From contig CALUTB010000010.1 in assembly GCA_944323575.1 (NCBI GenBank), positions 1 to 49,168 of the forward strand: 49,168 bases of DNA, written 5' to 3'. Positions within the stretch are counted from its first letter, which is position 1. Each line of letters starts with the position of its first letter. The translations under genes and the position numbers were made by a program. Source of the stretch: an uncultured Mailhella sp. GTDB taxonomy: Bacteria; Desulfobacterota; Desulfovibrionia; Desulfovibrionales; Desulfovibrionaceae. Shown piece after piece: positions 1-8,213 of this stretch. The notes beneath the pieces are model-generated. The model was not told the origin of the DNA. It saw only the letters and a program-made list of their open reading frames with translations, and ran no database searches.

Positions 1-94
1 CAACTTCTAACTCAGCTAACTTATTGGGTAAAACAAGCTAAACACTAGTCTTAGCTAGGACAGCCCCTTGTTTTTTTTATCACGAGGTAGAATG
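1..94. other. AT-rich gene-free window edge
   Basis: No coding sequence is visible. Base composition is clearly more AT-rich than the rest of the window. The hexamer AGCTAA occurs at 14-19 and 36-41, and its inverse TTAGCT lies at 51-56, so 36-56 could fold into a small hairpin around an ACTAGT core. A T8 run follows near 71-78. This could be a promoter or leader region of a gene to the left, or the end of a mobile element, but nothing decides between these. Confidence 0.4.
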
Positions 95-124
95 CAAAAA
101 AGGAGGCTCCTGAGCCTCCTTTTT
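95..124 (-). terminator. Intrinsic terminator after nadE, probably bidirectional
   Basis: The arms AGGAGGCTC and GAGCCTCCT form a near-perfect palindrome at 101-120. It is flanked by an A-run on the left and a T-run on the right. It lies about 30 nt past the nadE stop on the minus strand and should work in either direction. Confidence 0.85.
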
Positions 125-152
125 CTGCTTTCATGATGCTGCGTGGCGACGG

Positions 153-1763
153 CTACAGCGCTCTGGCGGCGGCTGGAACCTGCCAGTCGATGCCGAAGGT
201 GCAGGAGCTGAGCTTGACGGCGGGTGCACACTGATGCCTCTTGAATTCGGCGGCGGCCACACGACGGACGACGCTTTTTACGACGTCGTCGGGAACACCG
301 GGGACGACGAGACTTTCGGGATTGGCGGTGTTTTCCAGAAGTTCGCGGAGAATGGCGTCGAGCACGTCGTAAGGGGGAAGGCTGTCCTCGTCGACCTGAT
401 CGGGATGCAGCTCGGCGGAAGGCGCCTTGGTGAAGATGTGTTCGGGAATGATCTCGCTGCCGCGCATGTTGTTGTACCAGCGGGCCACTTCATAGACTTC
501 GGTTTTGTAAAGATCTCCGAGCGGTTCGAGGGCGCCCACGGTATCACCGTAGAGCGTGCAGTAGCCGACGGCGTTTTCGGACTTGTTGCCGGTGCCGAGC
601 ACGATGCGGCCCAGACGGTTGGCGAAGGCCATGAGCAGGGTGCCGCGGATGCGGGGCTGTATGTTTTCGGCCGTGAGATCGTTTTCCACGGCGGGCAGGA
701 GCTGGAAGAGAGGTTCAAGGACGGTGTCGAAGGCGTCCATGACGGGCGTGATGCGGGCGGTCACGGTGCGGATGCCGAGATTGCGGGCCAGAGCTTCGGC
801 GTCGGTTTCGCTGTGATCGGAACTCCAGCGGGAGGGCATGAGCACGGCCAGCACGTTGTCGGAACCGAGGGCATCGGCGGCGATGCAGGCTACGAGGGCG
901 GAATCCATGCCTCCGGAGAGGCCGAGCACGGCACCGTTCATGCCGCATTTGCGGACGTAGTCGTGCACGGCCAGGGAAGCGGCACGGAAGAGGGCTTCGA
1001 GGCGTTCGGGCACGGGGCTGACGGTTTCGGACGGGGCATCGTTGAGGGGGACGGCGGAGGCGCTGACCTCTCTTTTGTTCAGATCGACGGCCAGCGCGGC
1101 TTCCTCAAAGGAGGAGGTCCTTGCGACGAGTTTCCCGGAGGCATCGAGAACGAAGCTTCTGCCGGAGTAGACGAGTCCGTCGACGGCGCCGCACTGATGC
1201 ACGGCAAGCACGGGAATTTTCCAGAGACCGGCGAGAGCGGAACAGTGGGTTTCGCTTTTTTCCTGCGTTTCGGGAAGGAAAAGTTCCGGGGAGGTGAAGA
1301 GAATGGCGTCGACGGAGGCTGCGGCCTTGGGGTTCTTGAGCAGATCCTGAGCTTCCTGATGGGCCCAGGCGGGTTCACTTTCTGGCAGGTACAGGGAGGG
1401 ACCGTCCGGAACGCGGATGATGCCGTTGGCCTGTCTGGCCAGAGCGATGAGACGTCCTTCGGAAAGCAGGACATGGAGGGGAACTTCCGCACCGGTGAGG
1501 GAGATCAGTATATCCGGCCCGTCGCTCAGCATGTCGGCCAGCTCGTGGGCGGCGTCGCGACAGCGGCGATAGAAGCCGCCGATATGCTTCAGGGATTCCC
1601 ACGGCACGCCTGCCAGGGCGTAGGCCGGGGTGATGCAGAGCGTGCGTTCTCCCGGAGCTGCGGGACATACGGCTGCGGCCTTTCTGGCCATGTCGGCCAG
1701 CTTGCGGGCGTTGCCGCGGAAATCGCCGGGAGTGGGATTGTGCTGAAGAAGAATGATGTGCAT
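153..1763 (-). CDS. nadE: NAD+ synthetase with degenerate glutaminase domain
   Basis: Makes NAD+ from deamido-NAD+, ATP and an ammonia source, the last step of NAD synthesis in the cytoplasm. The 536-residue protein has a nitrilase-like N-terminal domain (about 1-255) and a C-terminal synthetase domain. The synthetase part looks intact: ATP P-loop SGGMDS near residue 283, GTGNKSENAVGYCTLYGD, and SAELHPDQVDEDSLPPYDVL. The N-terminal domain keeps the fold signature (LLQHNPTPGDFRGN at the start, YSGRSFVLDASG near its end) but lacks the Glu-Lys-Cys triad of active glutaminase domains: Ala47 replaces Glu in the PEL motif, and no ICED-type Cys or catalytic Lys segment is seen. The enzyme may therefore use free ammonia. 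I chose the ATG at MHIILLQHN, preceded by GAGG, and not an in-frame upstream extension with no family similarity. Confidence 0.92.
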   Translation of the reverse strand: MHIILLQHNPTPGDFRGNARKLADMARKAAAVCPAAPGERTLCITPAYALAGVPWESLKHIGGFYRRCRDAAHELADMLSDGPDILISLTGAEVPLHVLLSEGRLIALARQANGIIRVPDGPSLYLPESEPAWAHQEAQDLLKNPKAAASVDAILFTSPELFLPETQEKSETHCSALAGLWKIPVLAVHQCGAVDGLVYSGRSFVLDASGKLVARTSSFEEAALAVDLNKREVSASAVPLNDAPSETVSPVPERLEALFRAASLAVHDYVRKCGMNGAVLGLSGGMDSALVACIAADALGSDNVLAVLMPSRWSSDHSETDAEALARNLGIRTVTARITPVMDAFDTVLEPLFQLLPAVENDLTAENIQPRIRGTLLMAFANRLGRIVLGTGNKSENAVGYCTLYGDTVGALEPLGDLYKTEVYEVARWYNNMRGSEIIPEHIFTKAPSAELHPDQVDEDSLPPYDVLDAILRELLENTANPESLVVPGVPDDVVKSVVRRVAAAEFKRHQCAPAVKLSSCTFGIDWQVPAAARAL

Positions 1764-1992
1764 GAGTAACCTCGATGGCCGCTCGGCCGGATCTGTCTTG
1801 AAGCGTTGTTCCGGAGAAGGCGTGTCCGACGTGAGGCGCCGTCCGGAAGACGGAATGTCAACGAGCGTTTTCCGTTCAGTCCCTGAACCGGGAGCCGAAC
1901 GGAGCGAGATCGAACGACAAGGCCCTGTCTGACGGGACTTCGTGCAGACGAGGGGGAGCGGAAGCCTCCGGAAATCCATGATGCCGGAAATC

Positions 1993-2784
1993 TCAGTCGT
2001 GCAGGACGTCCTGCATGTTGTACACACGCCCGGGCTTGCGGGAGCTGATCCAGCGGGCGGCTCTGAGCGCGCCGTTGGCGAAGTTTTCGCGCGAGTGCGC
2101 CTGATGGGTGATTTCGATGCGCTCTCCGGGCCCCATGTAGTAGATGGTGTGCACGCCGACGACATCGCCGCCGCGCAGGGACTGGATGCCGATTTCCGCA
2201 TGTCTGCGCGGCTCGCGGACGTCGAAGCGGTTGGTGTTGATGTCGGCGCGGGTAAGCCCCTTGGCTTCAAGGACAGGTTCGGCGAGAAGCAGGGCCGTGC
2301 CGCTGGGGGCGTCCTTTTTTTGGTTATGGTGGATTTCCATCATTTCCACGTCATAGGCGTCGCCGAGCATGGCGGTGAGACGGGGAAGCAGATCCATGAT
2401 GACGTTGATGCCGACGCTCATGTTTGCGGAGCGGAAGATGAGACTGTCTCTGGCGAGGTCGTCGAGTTCGGCGAGATGCTGTTCGGAAAAGCCCGTGGTG
2501 CCGATGACGACGGGATTGCCGCAGGCCGCAGCGGCGCGGGAGGTGACCATGCTGGCCTCGGGCGAGGTGAAATCGATGACGACGGCCCCGGGACAGGCGG
2601 GCAAAACCGTGGAGATATCGCCGGAAACCATGACGCCGGAAGCTTTGAAGCCGGCGAGTCCGTCTATGTTTTCCGGGCGTTCGAGCACGGCGGCAAGGAC
2701 AAGATCGTCCGCTTCTTCAGCGAGCCGTGCGATGGTGGATCCCATGCGGCCGGCCGCGCCCATGACGATGATGGAAAGAGGCAT
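1993..2784 (-). CDS. dapB: 4-hydroxy-tetrahydrodipicolinate reductase
   Basis: Reduces 4-hydroxy-tetrahydrodipicolinate to tetrahydrodipicolinate with NAD(P)H in the diaminopimelate/lysine pathway, which also feeds peptidoglycan. The 263-residue product has the N-terminal Rossmann motif VMGAAGRMG, the central IDFTSPE and GTTGFSE segments, the catalytic EIHHNQKKDAPSGTA motif and the C-terminal EITHQAHSRENFANGALRAA. Length is normal for the family. The start MPLSIIV is preceded by GGAG; a 14-residue upstream extension has no similarity. A sigma-70-like promoter lies about 45 bp upstream. nadE follows after 229 nt and could be read through or have its own promoter. Confidence 0.97.
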   Translation of the reverse strand: MPLSIIVMGAAGRMGSTIARLAEEADDLVLAAVLERPENIDGLAGFKASGVMVSGDISTVLPACPGAVVIDFTSPEASMVTSRAAAACGNPVVIGTTGFSEQHLAELDDLARDSLIFRSANMSVGINVIMDLLPRLTAMLGDAYDVEMMEIHHNQKKDAPSGTALLLAEPVLEAKGLTRADINTNRFDVREPRRHAEIGIQSLRGGDVVGVHTIYYMGPGERIEITHQAHSRENFANGALRAARWISSRKPGRVYNMQDVLHD

Positions 2785-2825
2785 ATGATTTCTCCGGGGA
2801 TGGTAGGGATGATTTTCAAGACTCA

Positions 2826-2854
2826 AAGATAAAAAAATATGATGGGGAGCGCAA
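2826..2854 (-). promoter_or_regulatory. Sigma-70-type promoter for dapB
   Basis: On the minus strand, TTGCGC (2849-2854) is separated by 17 bp from TATCTT (2826-2831). Transcription would start near 2820, giving a leader of about 35 nt to dapB. Confidence 0.6.
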
Positions 2855-2917
2855 GGTATGAGGGTTAATTCACATTAAATCCTTCGCGTCCGCACTGGGC
2901 AGGAGAGGGCAAAGAGA

Positions 2918-2945
2918 AAGCCCCCCCGTGGGGCGGAGGGGCCTT
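2918..2945 (-). terminator. Terminator of the pta-ackA operon
   Basis: A GC-rich hairpin with one bulge, arms AAGGCCCC and GGGGGGCTT on the minus strand, begins about 20 nt after the ackA stop. It is followed by the pyrimidine-rich tract CTTTCTCTTT. Confidence 0.6.
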
Positions 2946-2964
2946 GTCTGAGGCAGGATGCGGA

Positions 2965-4188
2965 TCAGTTTTTGCTGTCTTCTACGATGCCGACGGAGAT
3001 GCGGGCGATTTCCAGTTCCTCGTCGGTGGGAATGACGGCGACCTTCACGCGGGAGCCTTCCCTGCTGATGAAGTGGGGATCGCCGCGACGGACGCTGTTG
3101 AGTTCGGGATCGAGTTCGATGCCGAACTCTTCGAGATGTTCAAGGATCTTTGCACGAACGGAAGCGGCGTTTTCGCCGATGCCGCCGGCAAAGGCGATGA
3201 GGTCGACATGGCCGAGGGCGGCCATGTAGGCGCCGATGTACTTCTTCACGGAGTAGCACTGCGTGTTGAAGGTGAGGATGCAGTCGGGATCACCGGCGTT
3301 CACGCCGGCTTCGATGTCGCGGCTGTCGCTCTTGCCGCACAGGCCGAGGAAGCCGGACTTCTTGTTCATGAGGGTGTCGATTTCATCGCAGCTCAGGCCT
3401 TCGTTCTTCATGAGGAAGGGAACGATGGCGGGATCGATGTCGCCGCAGCGGGTGCCCATGACGAGGCCCTGCAGGGGGGTGAGGCCCATGCTGGTGTCGA
3501 TGCACTTTCCGGCGCGCACGGCGGACACGGAGCTGCCGTTGCCGAGGTGGCAGACGATGACGTTCACTTCAGAAGGCTTTTTGCCGAGCATGGCGGCACC
3601 GGCTTTGGACACGTAGCGATGAGAGGTGCCGTGGAAGCCGTAGCGGCGGATGTGGTACTTCTTCGTCAGTTCCCTGGGCAGGGCGTAGGTGTAGGCGTAG
3701 TCGGGCATGGTGGCATGGAAGCCGGTGTCGAAGACGGCCACGTTGGGCACGCCGGGGAACAGCTTTTCCATGGCTTCGATGCCGGTGAGGTTGGCGGGAT
3801 TGTGGAGCGGTCCGAGGGGAATGTAGTCGCGGATGACCTGCTTGACTTCCTCTGTGACGAGAGCTTCCTGATAGTCGGGGCCGCCCATGAGCACGCGATG
3901 ACCGATGACCACGATTTCGGCCGGATCGTCGATGACGCCGCCGAGTTCGTGCTTCATGAGTACTTCGGCAACCTTGGCCATGCCTGCGGCATGCGTGTCG
4001 TACTTGCCGGGATATTCGAACTTTTCGGTTTCGCCGTTTTCATGGAAGCGCTTGTGGGTGAGCATGCTGTCCGGGGAGCCGATGCGTTCCACGAGGCCCT
4101 GGCAGAGGCGGCGTTCGGTTTCCTTTTCCAGAACCTGATACTTGAAGGAGGAGCTGCCCCCGTTGATGACAAGGATTTTTTTGACCAT
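2965..4188 (-). CDS. ackA: Acetate kinase
   Basis: Converts acetyl phosphate and ADP to acetate and ATP, a substrate-level phosphorylation step; the reverse reaction activates acetate. The 407-residue protein has the family landmarks: N-terminal phosphate-binding VINGGSSSFKYQ (most homologues have NAGSSSLKY), DTGFHATMP, RRYGFHGTSHRYV, HLGNGSS and AFAGGIGENA. Its start overlaps the pta stop by one base (TAATG on the minus strand), so the two are translationally coupled and share the pta promoter. Confidence 0.98.
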   Translation of the reverse strand: MVKKILVINGGSSSFKYQVLEKETERRLCQGLVERIGSPDSMLTHKRFHENGETEKFEYPGKYDTHAAGMAKVAEVLMKHELGGVIDDPAEIVVIGHRVLMGGPDYQEALVTEEVKQVIRDYIPLGPLHNPANLTGIEAMEKLFPGVPNVAVFDTGFHATMPDYAYTYALPRELTKKYHIRRYGFHGTSHRYVSKAGAAMLGKKPSEVNVIVCHLGNGSSVSAVRAGKCIDTSMGLTPLQGLVMGTRCGDIDPAIVPFLMKNEGLSCDEIDTLMNKKSGFLGLCGKSDSRDIEAGVNAGDPDCILTFNTQCYSVKKYIGAYMAALGHVDLIAFAGGIGENAASVRAKILEHLEEFGIELDPELNSVRRGDPHFISREGSRVKVAVIPTDEELEIARISVGIVEDSKN

Positions 4189-5723
4189 TATCTGAGTCCC
4201 TTTTCGGCCTGAGCCTGGATAGCGGTGATGGCGACGGTGTTGACGATGTCCGGAACGGTACAGCCGCGGGAGAGATCGTTGACGGGCTTGCGCAGACCCT
4301 GCAGCACGGGACCGATGGCCACGGCATGCGCGGAGCGCTGGACGGCCTTGTACAGGTTGTTGCCGGTGTTGATGTCGGGCACGATGAAGACGCTCGCACG
4401 GCCGGCCACGGGATCGCCGGGCATCTTGGTCTTTGCGGTGGCGGCGTCCACGGCGGCGTCATACTGGATGGGACCGGTGAGCAGCAGTTCGGGAGCCTTT
4501 TCCCTGGCAAGACGGGTGGCTTCCTTCACCTTGTCCACGGTGGGCCCCTTGCCGGAATTGCCGGTGGAATAGGAGAGCATGGCCACACGGGGTTCCAGAC
4601 CGAAGGCGGCGGCGGTTTCGGCCGTGGTCACGGCGATGGTGGCGAGCTGTTCGGCATCGGGATCGAGGTTGATGGCGCAGTCGCCGTAGGTGTTCACGCG
4701 GTCCTTCAGGCAGACGAAGAAGGCACTGGACACGATGGAGGCCGTGGGCTTGGTCTTGATGAATTCAAGAGCGGGACGCACGGTGTGGGCGGTGGTATTC
4801 ACGGCGCCGGAAACCATGCCGTCGGCCTTTTCCTTGTAGATCATCATGGTGCCGTAGTAGGTGCTGTCGGCCATCTTTTCGCGGGCCTGCTCGATGGTGA
4901 CGCCCTTCTTGGCGCGCAGCTGGGCGTAGGTTTCCGCAAAGTCTTCAAAGTCGGGAGCCGTCACGGGATTGATGATGACGGCACCGTCCACGCTTACGGA
5001 AAGTTCCGCGGCGCGGGCATGGATCTTGTCGGCGTCGCCGAGAAGAATGATGTCGGCCACCTTGCGCTGAATGAGAATGGCGGCAGCCTTGATGAGACGG
5101 TCTTCCTCGCCTTCGGGCAGCACGATGCGCATGGGATGCTTCTGCGCCTGCTCGATGAGTCCGAATTCAAAAAGACGCGGCGTGATGTGACCGTTGCAGG
5201 CGTCGAGAATGGAAGCGAAGGCGTCGGCACTGCTGCTGACGGGGAAGGAAAAATGTGCGGCCACGGCCTTTTCGTCTTCGTCGCTCATGCCGGAGAGAAA
5301 CACGCCGAGCAGTTCCACGCACTGTTCCTTCATCTGGCAGCGGAAGGCGGTGATGGTGGCGGCGGCTTCGGCGGGGGAGCAGCCTTCGCCGGAGAGGGCG
5401 AGCAGCACGGGAGCGCCCATGTTGGCGACGATGCAGGTATTGAGGGCGCTTTCGAACGCGGCGCTTCTGCCGGCGAAGTCGGTGCCTTCGCAGAGAACGA
5501 AGTCGGCGCCTGCGGAAGCTTCCTTGTAGGCGGCCAGAACGGAGTCTATCAGTTCGTTGCCTTTGCCGCTGTTGATGAGATCAAGAGCGTTGTCGAGACG
5601 GGGAACGGGACGGAAGAGGACTGGGGCCTTGGCGGAACCCTTGATGAGATCCATCAGACCGGCGACGGCTTCGGCCTTGCCGGAGTCCGCCGCAAGAGCG
5701 GTGACGAAAAGCGTGCGTGACAT
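4188..5723 (-). CDS. pta: Phosphate acetyltransferase, compact form
   Basis: Interconverts acetyl-CoA and acetyl phosphate; acts with ackA to make acetate and ATP. The 511-residue protein ends in a complete PTA_PTB catalytic domain (about 180-505), starting at PRLFEFGLIEQAQKHPMRIV and including MVSGAVNTTAHTVRPAL, LSYSTGNSG and PDINTGNNLYKAVQR. Residues 1-165 resemble the BioD-like N-terminal domain of long Pta enzymes, but the P-loop position reads ALAADSGKAEAV and has lost the glycine-rich motif. The central DRTGG domain of about 110 residues found in long (about 700-residue) enzymes is missing. It is therefore neither the short nor the standard long form. It is first in the operon, and ackA follows with a 1-nt overlap. 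Confidence 0.95.
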   Translation of the reverse strand: MSRTLFVTALAADSGKAEAVAGLMDLIKGSAKAPVLFRPVPRLDNALDLINSGKGNELIDSVLAAYKEASAGADFVLCEGTDFAGRSAAFESALNTCIVANMGAPVLLALSGEGCSPAEAAATITAFRCQMKEQCVELLGVFLSGMSDEDEKAVAAHFSFPVSSSADAFASILDACNGHITPRLFEFGLIEQAQKHPMRIVLPEGEEDRLIKAAAILIQRKVADIILLGDADKIHARAAELSVSVDGAVIINPVTAPDFEDFAETYAQLRAKKGVTIEQAREKMADSTYYGTMMIYKEKADGMVSGAVNTTAHTVRPALEFIKTKPTASIVSSAFFVCLKDRVNTYGDCAINLDPDAEQLATIAVTTAETAAAFGLEPRVAMLSYSTGNSGKGPTVDKVKEATRLAREKAPELLLTGPIQYDAAVDAATAKTKMPGDPVAGRASVFIVPDINTGNNLYKAVQRSAHAVAIGPVLQGLRKPVNDLSRGCTVPDIVNTVAITAIQAQAEKGLR

Positions 5724-5800
5724 GGGGGCGACTCCTTAATTATATGGGGAAAATGCAGCCGGAATAATGAAAGGCCTCTGCTGGGGCAATTCGCCTCGCC

Positions 5801-5828
5801 AGTGTAATAGGCTGGAGAAATGAGTCAA
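5801..5828 (-). promoter_or_regulatory. Sigma-70-type promoter for pta-ackA
   Basis: On the minus strand, TTGACT (5823-5828) is spaced 16 bp from TACACT (5801-5806). Transcription would start near 5794, giving a leader of about 70 nt to the pta ATG. Confidence 0.65.
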
Positions 5829-5919
5829 GAGTCCGACGTCGGCGCAGGAGGTGCAAAAAGACGCGTTTTTATCATCATCTGTATGGAATATTTGGTAAAA
5901 TGATTCAGGATAAAAATTG

Positions 5920-5933
5920 ATTGAGCGCTCAAT
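5920..5933. promoter_or_regulatory. Operator-like perfect palindrome upstream of pta
   Basis: ATTGAGCGCTCAAT is a perfect 14-bp palindrome in an AT-rich stretch, about 100 bp upstream of the predicted pta -35 box. Half-sites of this kind are typical of dimeric helix-turn-helix repressors, TetR family included, but the cognate protein is unknown. Two ACGCGT-centred sites (5861-5866 and 5952-5957) lie on either side. Confidence 0.4.
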
Positions 5934-6010
5934 TTAAAATAGGGCATCAAAACGCGTTCTGTGTGCAGCACAGGTCGCGGAGGAGAAAATCTGGCCGGGC
6001 AGGAGGGGAG

Positions 6011-6045
6011 GCGACGCACTCCGGCGTTCCGGACAGGTGCGTCGC
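6011..6045 (-). terminator. Hairpin after hemA
   Basis: The 9-bp arms GCGACGCAC and GTGCGTCGC enclose a second small stem (TCCG/CGGA). The structure begins 13 nt beyond the hemA stop. No clear U-tract follows on the minus strand, so it may be a weak terminator or an mRNA 3' end stabiliser. Confidence 0.5.
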
Positions 6046-6058
6046 CGGAGAAAGGGTG

Positions 6059-7333
6059 TCATTTCAGATTGAACACGCGGCGGACCGTGTCCACGGCCTG
6101 CATGGTGTACTCGGGGTTGGCGGCTTCGTGGAAGCGGTTCTTCATGAAGGATATGGGTTCGTGATTGAAGCGCCGGACTAGAGAACTGGCCATGATTTCC
6201 AGGGCTTCGCGAGTGGCGTCGTCCACGGGACCGAGCCGGTGCAGGGTTTTGGCGATTTCCTCGTCCATGATGCGCTGACCGCGTTCCACCAGAGCCACGA
6301 TGGTGGGCTGAAGGGTAAGGGAGTCGAGCCACTGATGAAAGGCGAGGGTTTCCTCGTCCACGATGGCGTGGGCGCGCACGGCCTCCTTGCGGCGTTCGGC
6401 GATGTGTTCCTCCACGACTTCCTTGAGGTCGTCGATGTCGTAGAGATAGATGTTGTCCAACGTGTTGACGGAGGGTTCGATGTCGCGGGGCATGGCGATG
6501 TCGATGAGGAACATGGGACGGTGCTTGCGCTTTCTGAGAACGTCGCGCATATCCTTTTCGTGGATGATGGCTTCGGGAGCGCCGGTGGAGCTGATGACGA
6601 TGTCGGTGTCGGTGAGGTGGTCGAAGAGATGATCGAAGGGCACGGCCTCGCCGCCGAGTCTGCCGGCGAGTTCCTCGGCTCTGGCATAGGTGCGGTTGCA
6701 GACGCGGATGCGGTGCACGCCGGCCTGCTTGAGATGCAGGGCGGCCAGTTCCGCCATTTCTCCGGCACCGATGATGAGGGCATTGTGGCGGCTCATGTCG
6801 TCGAAGATCTGCTTGGCCAGTTCCACGGCGGCGTAGCTGATGGATACCGCGCTTGAGGCGACGCCCGTTTCCGAGCGTACGCGCTTGGCCACGGAAAAGG
6901 CCTTGTGCAGCAGCCTGTTGATGATGGTGCCTGCACAGTGGCTCTGGGTGGCCTTGCGGTAGGCGGCCTTGAGCTGTCCGAGAATCTGCGGTTCGCCGAG
7001 GACCAGGGAGTCCAGACTGGAGGCCACGTTGAACAGATGCCGGATGGCCTCGTCGTTCTTGTACTGATAGAGGTAGGGTTCCAGTTCTTCGACGCTGTGT
7101 CCGCGGGTTTTTGCCCAGCATTCGAGGGCGCGTCGTCTCGGCAGATCGCCCTCGCCGACCACGAGCACTTCCACGCGGTTGCAGGTGGAGAGGATGAGCG
7201 ACTCGCTGATGCCGTTTCCCGTGGGGACGGCCCAGGTGTCCGGAGCGCAGAAGTTGGTGAGCGCGAATTTTTCGCGTACGTTCACCGCGGCGGTGCGGTG
7301 GTTGATGCCTATGAGGTGGATGGTGCTGTTCAT
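6059..7333 (-). CDS. hemA: Glutamyl-tRNA reductase
   Basis: Reduces glutamyl-tRNA(Glu) with NADPH to glutamate-1-semialdehyde, the first committed step of the C5 tetrapyrrole pathway. The 424-residue protein has the N-terminal GINHRTA motif, the catalytic Cys51 in LSTCNRVE, FNVASSLDSLVLGEPQILGQ, the NADPH-binding IIGAGEMAELAA segment and a helical C-terminal dimerisation domain. Length is normal. AGGA precedes the start. It is the last gene of a minus-strand cluster with a CcsA/HemX-like membrane protein and a precorrin-2 dehydrogenase-like protein, so the operon is about tetrapyrrole supply. Confidence 0.97.
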   Translation of the reverse strand: MNSTIHLIGINHRTAAVNVREKFALTNFCAPDTWAVPTGNGISESLILSTCNRVEVLVVGEGDLPRRRALECWAKTRGHSVEELEPYLYQYKNDEAIRHLFNVASSLDSLVLGEPQILGQLKAAYRKATQSHCAGTIINRLLHKAFSVAKRVRSETGVASSAVSISYAAVELAKQIFDDMSRHNALIIGAGEMAELAALHLKQAGVHRIRVCNRTYARAEELAGRLGGEAVPFDHLFDHLTDTDIVISSTGAPEAIIHEKDMRDVLRKRKHRPMFLIDIAMPRDIEPSVNTLDNIYLYDIDDLKEVVEEHIAERRKEAVRAHAIVDEETLAFHQWLDSLTLQPTIVALVERGQRIMDEEIAKTLHRLGPVDDATREALEIMASSLVRRFNHEPISFMKNRFHEAANPEYTMQAVDTVRRVFNLK

Positions 7334-7400
7334 GACGGTCCTGAGAAAAAAGAAGGTGTCGCGCCCGGGCGCGTTTCGAATGGAAGGGAGTGACGAGCCT

Positions 7401-8213
7401 CTAGAAGCCGTGCTGCGTGGATAGAACGGTGTTGACCACGAACATGGAGAACAGCGAAGCGGCGAAAATGATAATGGCCAGAATGGCGGGTTTGCGACCG
7501 CGCCAGCCGAGGGCCTGACGCTGATGGAAGAGCAGGGCGTACACGGCGAGAATGAGAAGGGAGATCCATTCCTTGAGGTCGCCGCTCAGAAAGCTGCCCC
7601 AGCTGATGCGCGCCCAGAGAAAGCCGCAGAGCACGCCGAGACTGTAGCAGGGAAATCCTATGAGCGTGGCCATGGCGTTCACCCTGTCGAGAGCGCCGAG
7701 GGCGGGCAGATCCTTGCGGAAGCCTTCGAGAGGCATTTTGCGCTTGATGGAGGATTCCTGCCAGAGAAACAGCGTTCCGGCTCCGGCGGCCACGGCCATG
7801 ACGCCGACGCCCACGAAGATGGCGGCCAGATGCAGCACGAAGAGCGGGCCGGCCATGGTCATGGTTCCCGGGGTATGAGAGAAGCCCATGGCACACGCGC
7901 CGAGGAAGAAGGCCCATGGAGCCACGAAGTGCAGGACGATGTCCAGATTCTGCTTTCGGGACATGAGAAGGCCGGTGAGCGCGAGGAACCAGGAGAGCGG
8001 CAGCAGATAGAAGCCCCGGGACACGTCGCTGAAGGCACCGCCGGCAAGGCTGAGAAGGAGCCAGAGCGTATGAAGGGCAAAGCCGCCCGTGCAGATCAGG
8101 CAGGCCAGCTTTTTCACCCGTGCGGAGCGGCCGAGCACGCCCGCCAGCGAAGCGACGGTGGCCGCGGCATAGAAGGCCAGACACAGGTAGGCGGAAAGGT
8201 CAGTCCAGTTCAT
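7401..8213 (-). CDS. CcsA/HemX-like cytochrome c assembly membrane protein
   Basis: A polytopic inner-membrane protein of 270 residues with about eight hydrophobic segments, resembling the CcsA/HemX (CytC_asm) family. The segment WGSFLSGDLKEW near residue 210 matches the position of the WGxxWxWDxKE tryptophan-rich signature of heme-handling proteins but keeps only part of it, which fits HemX better than a true CcsA synthetase subunit. In other bacteria HemX is encoded next to hemA and influences glutamyl-tRNA reductase levels; here too it sits just upstream of hemA. The start MNWTDLSAY is chosen because GAGGAG precedes it; it overlaps the upstream gene by 14 nt. The exact function is inferred from context. 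Confidence 0.8.
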   Translation of the reverse strand: MNWTDLSAYLCLAFYAAATVASLAGVLGRSARVKKLACLICTGGFALHTLWLLLSLAGGAFSDVSRGFYLLPLSWFLALTGLLMSRKQNLDIVLHFVAPWAFFLGACAMGFSHTPGTMTMAGPLFVLHLAAIFVGVGVMAVAAGAGTLFLWQESSIKRKMPLEGFRKDLPALGALDRVNAMATLIGFPCYSLGVLCGFLWARISWGSFLSGDLKEWISLLILAVYALLFHQRQALGWRGRKPAILAIIIFAASLFSMFVVNTVLSTQHGF

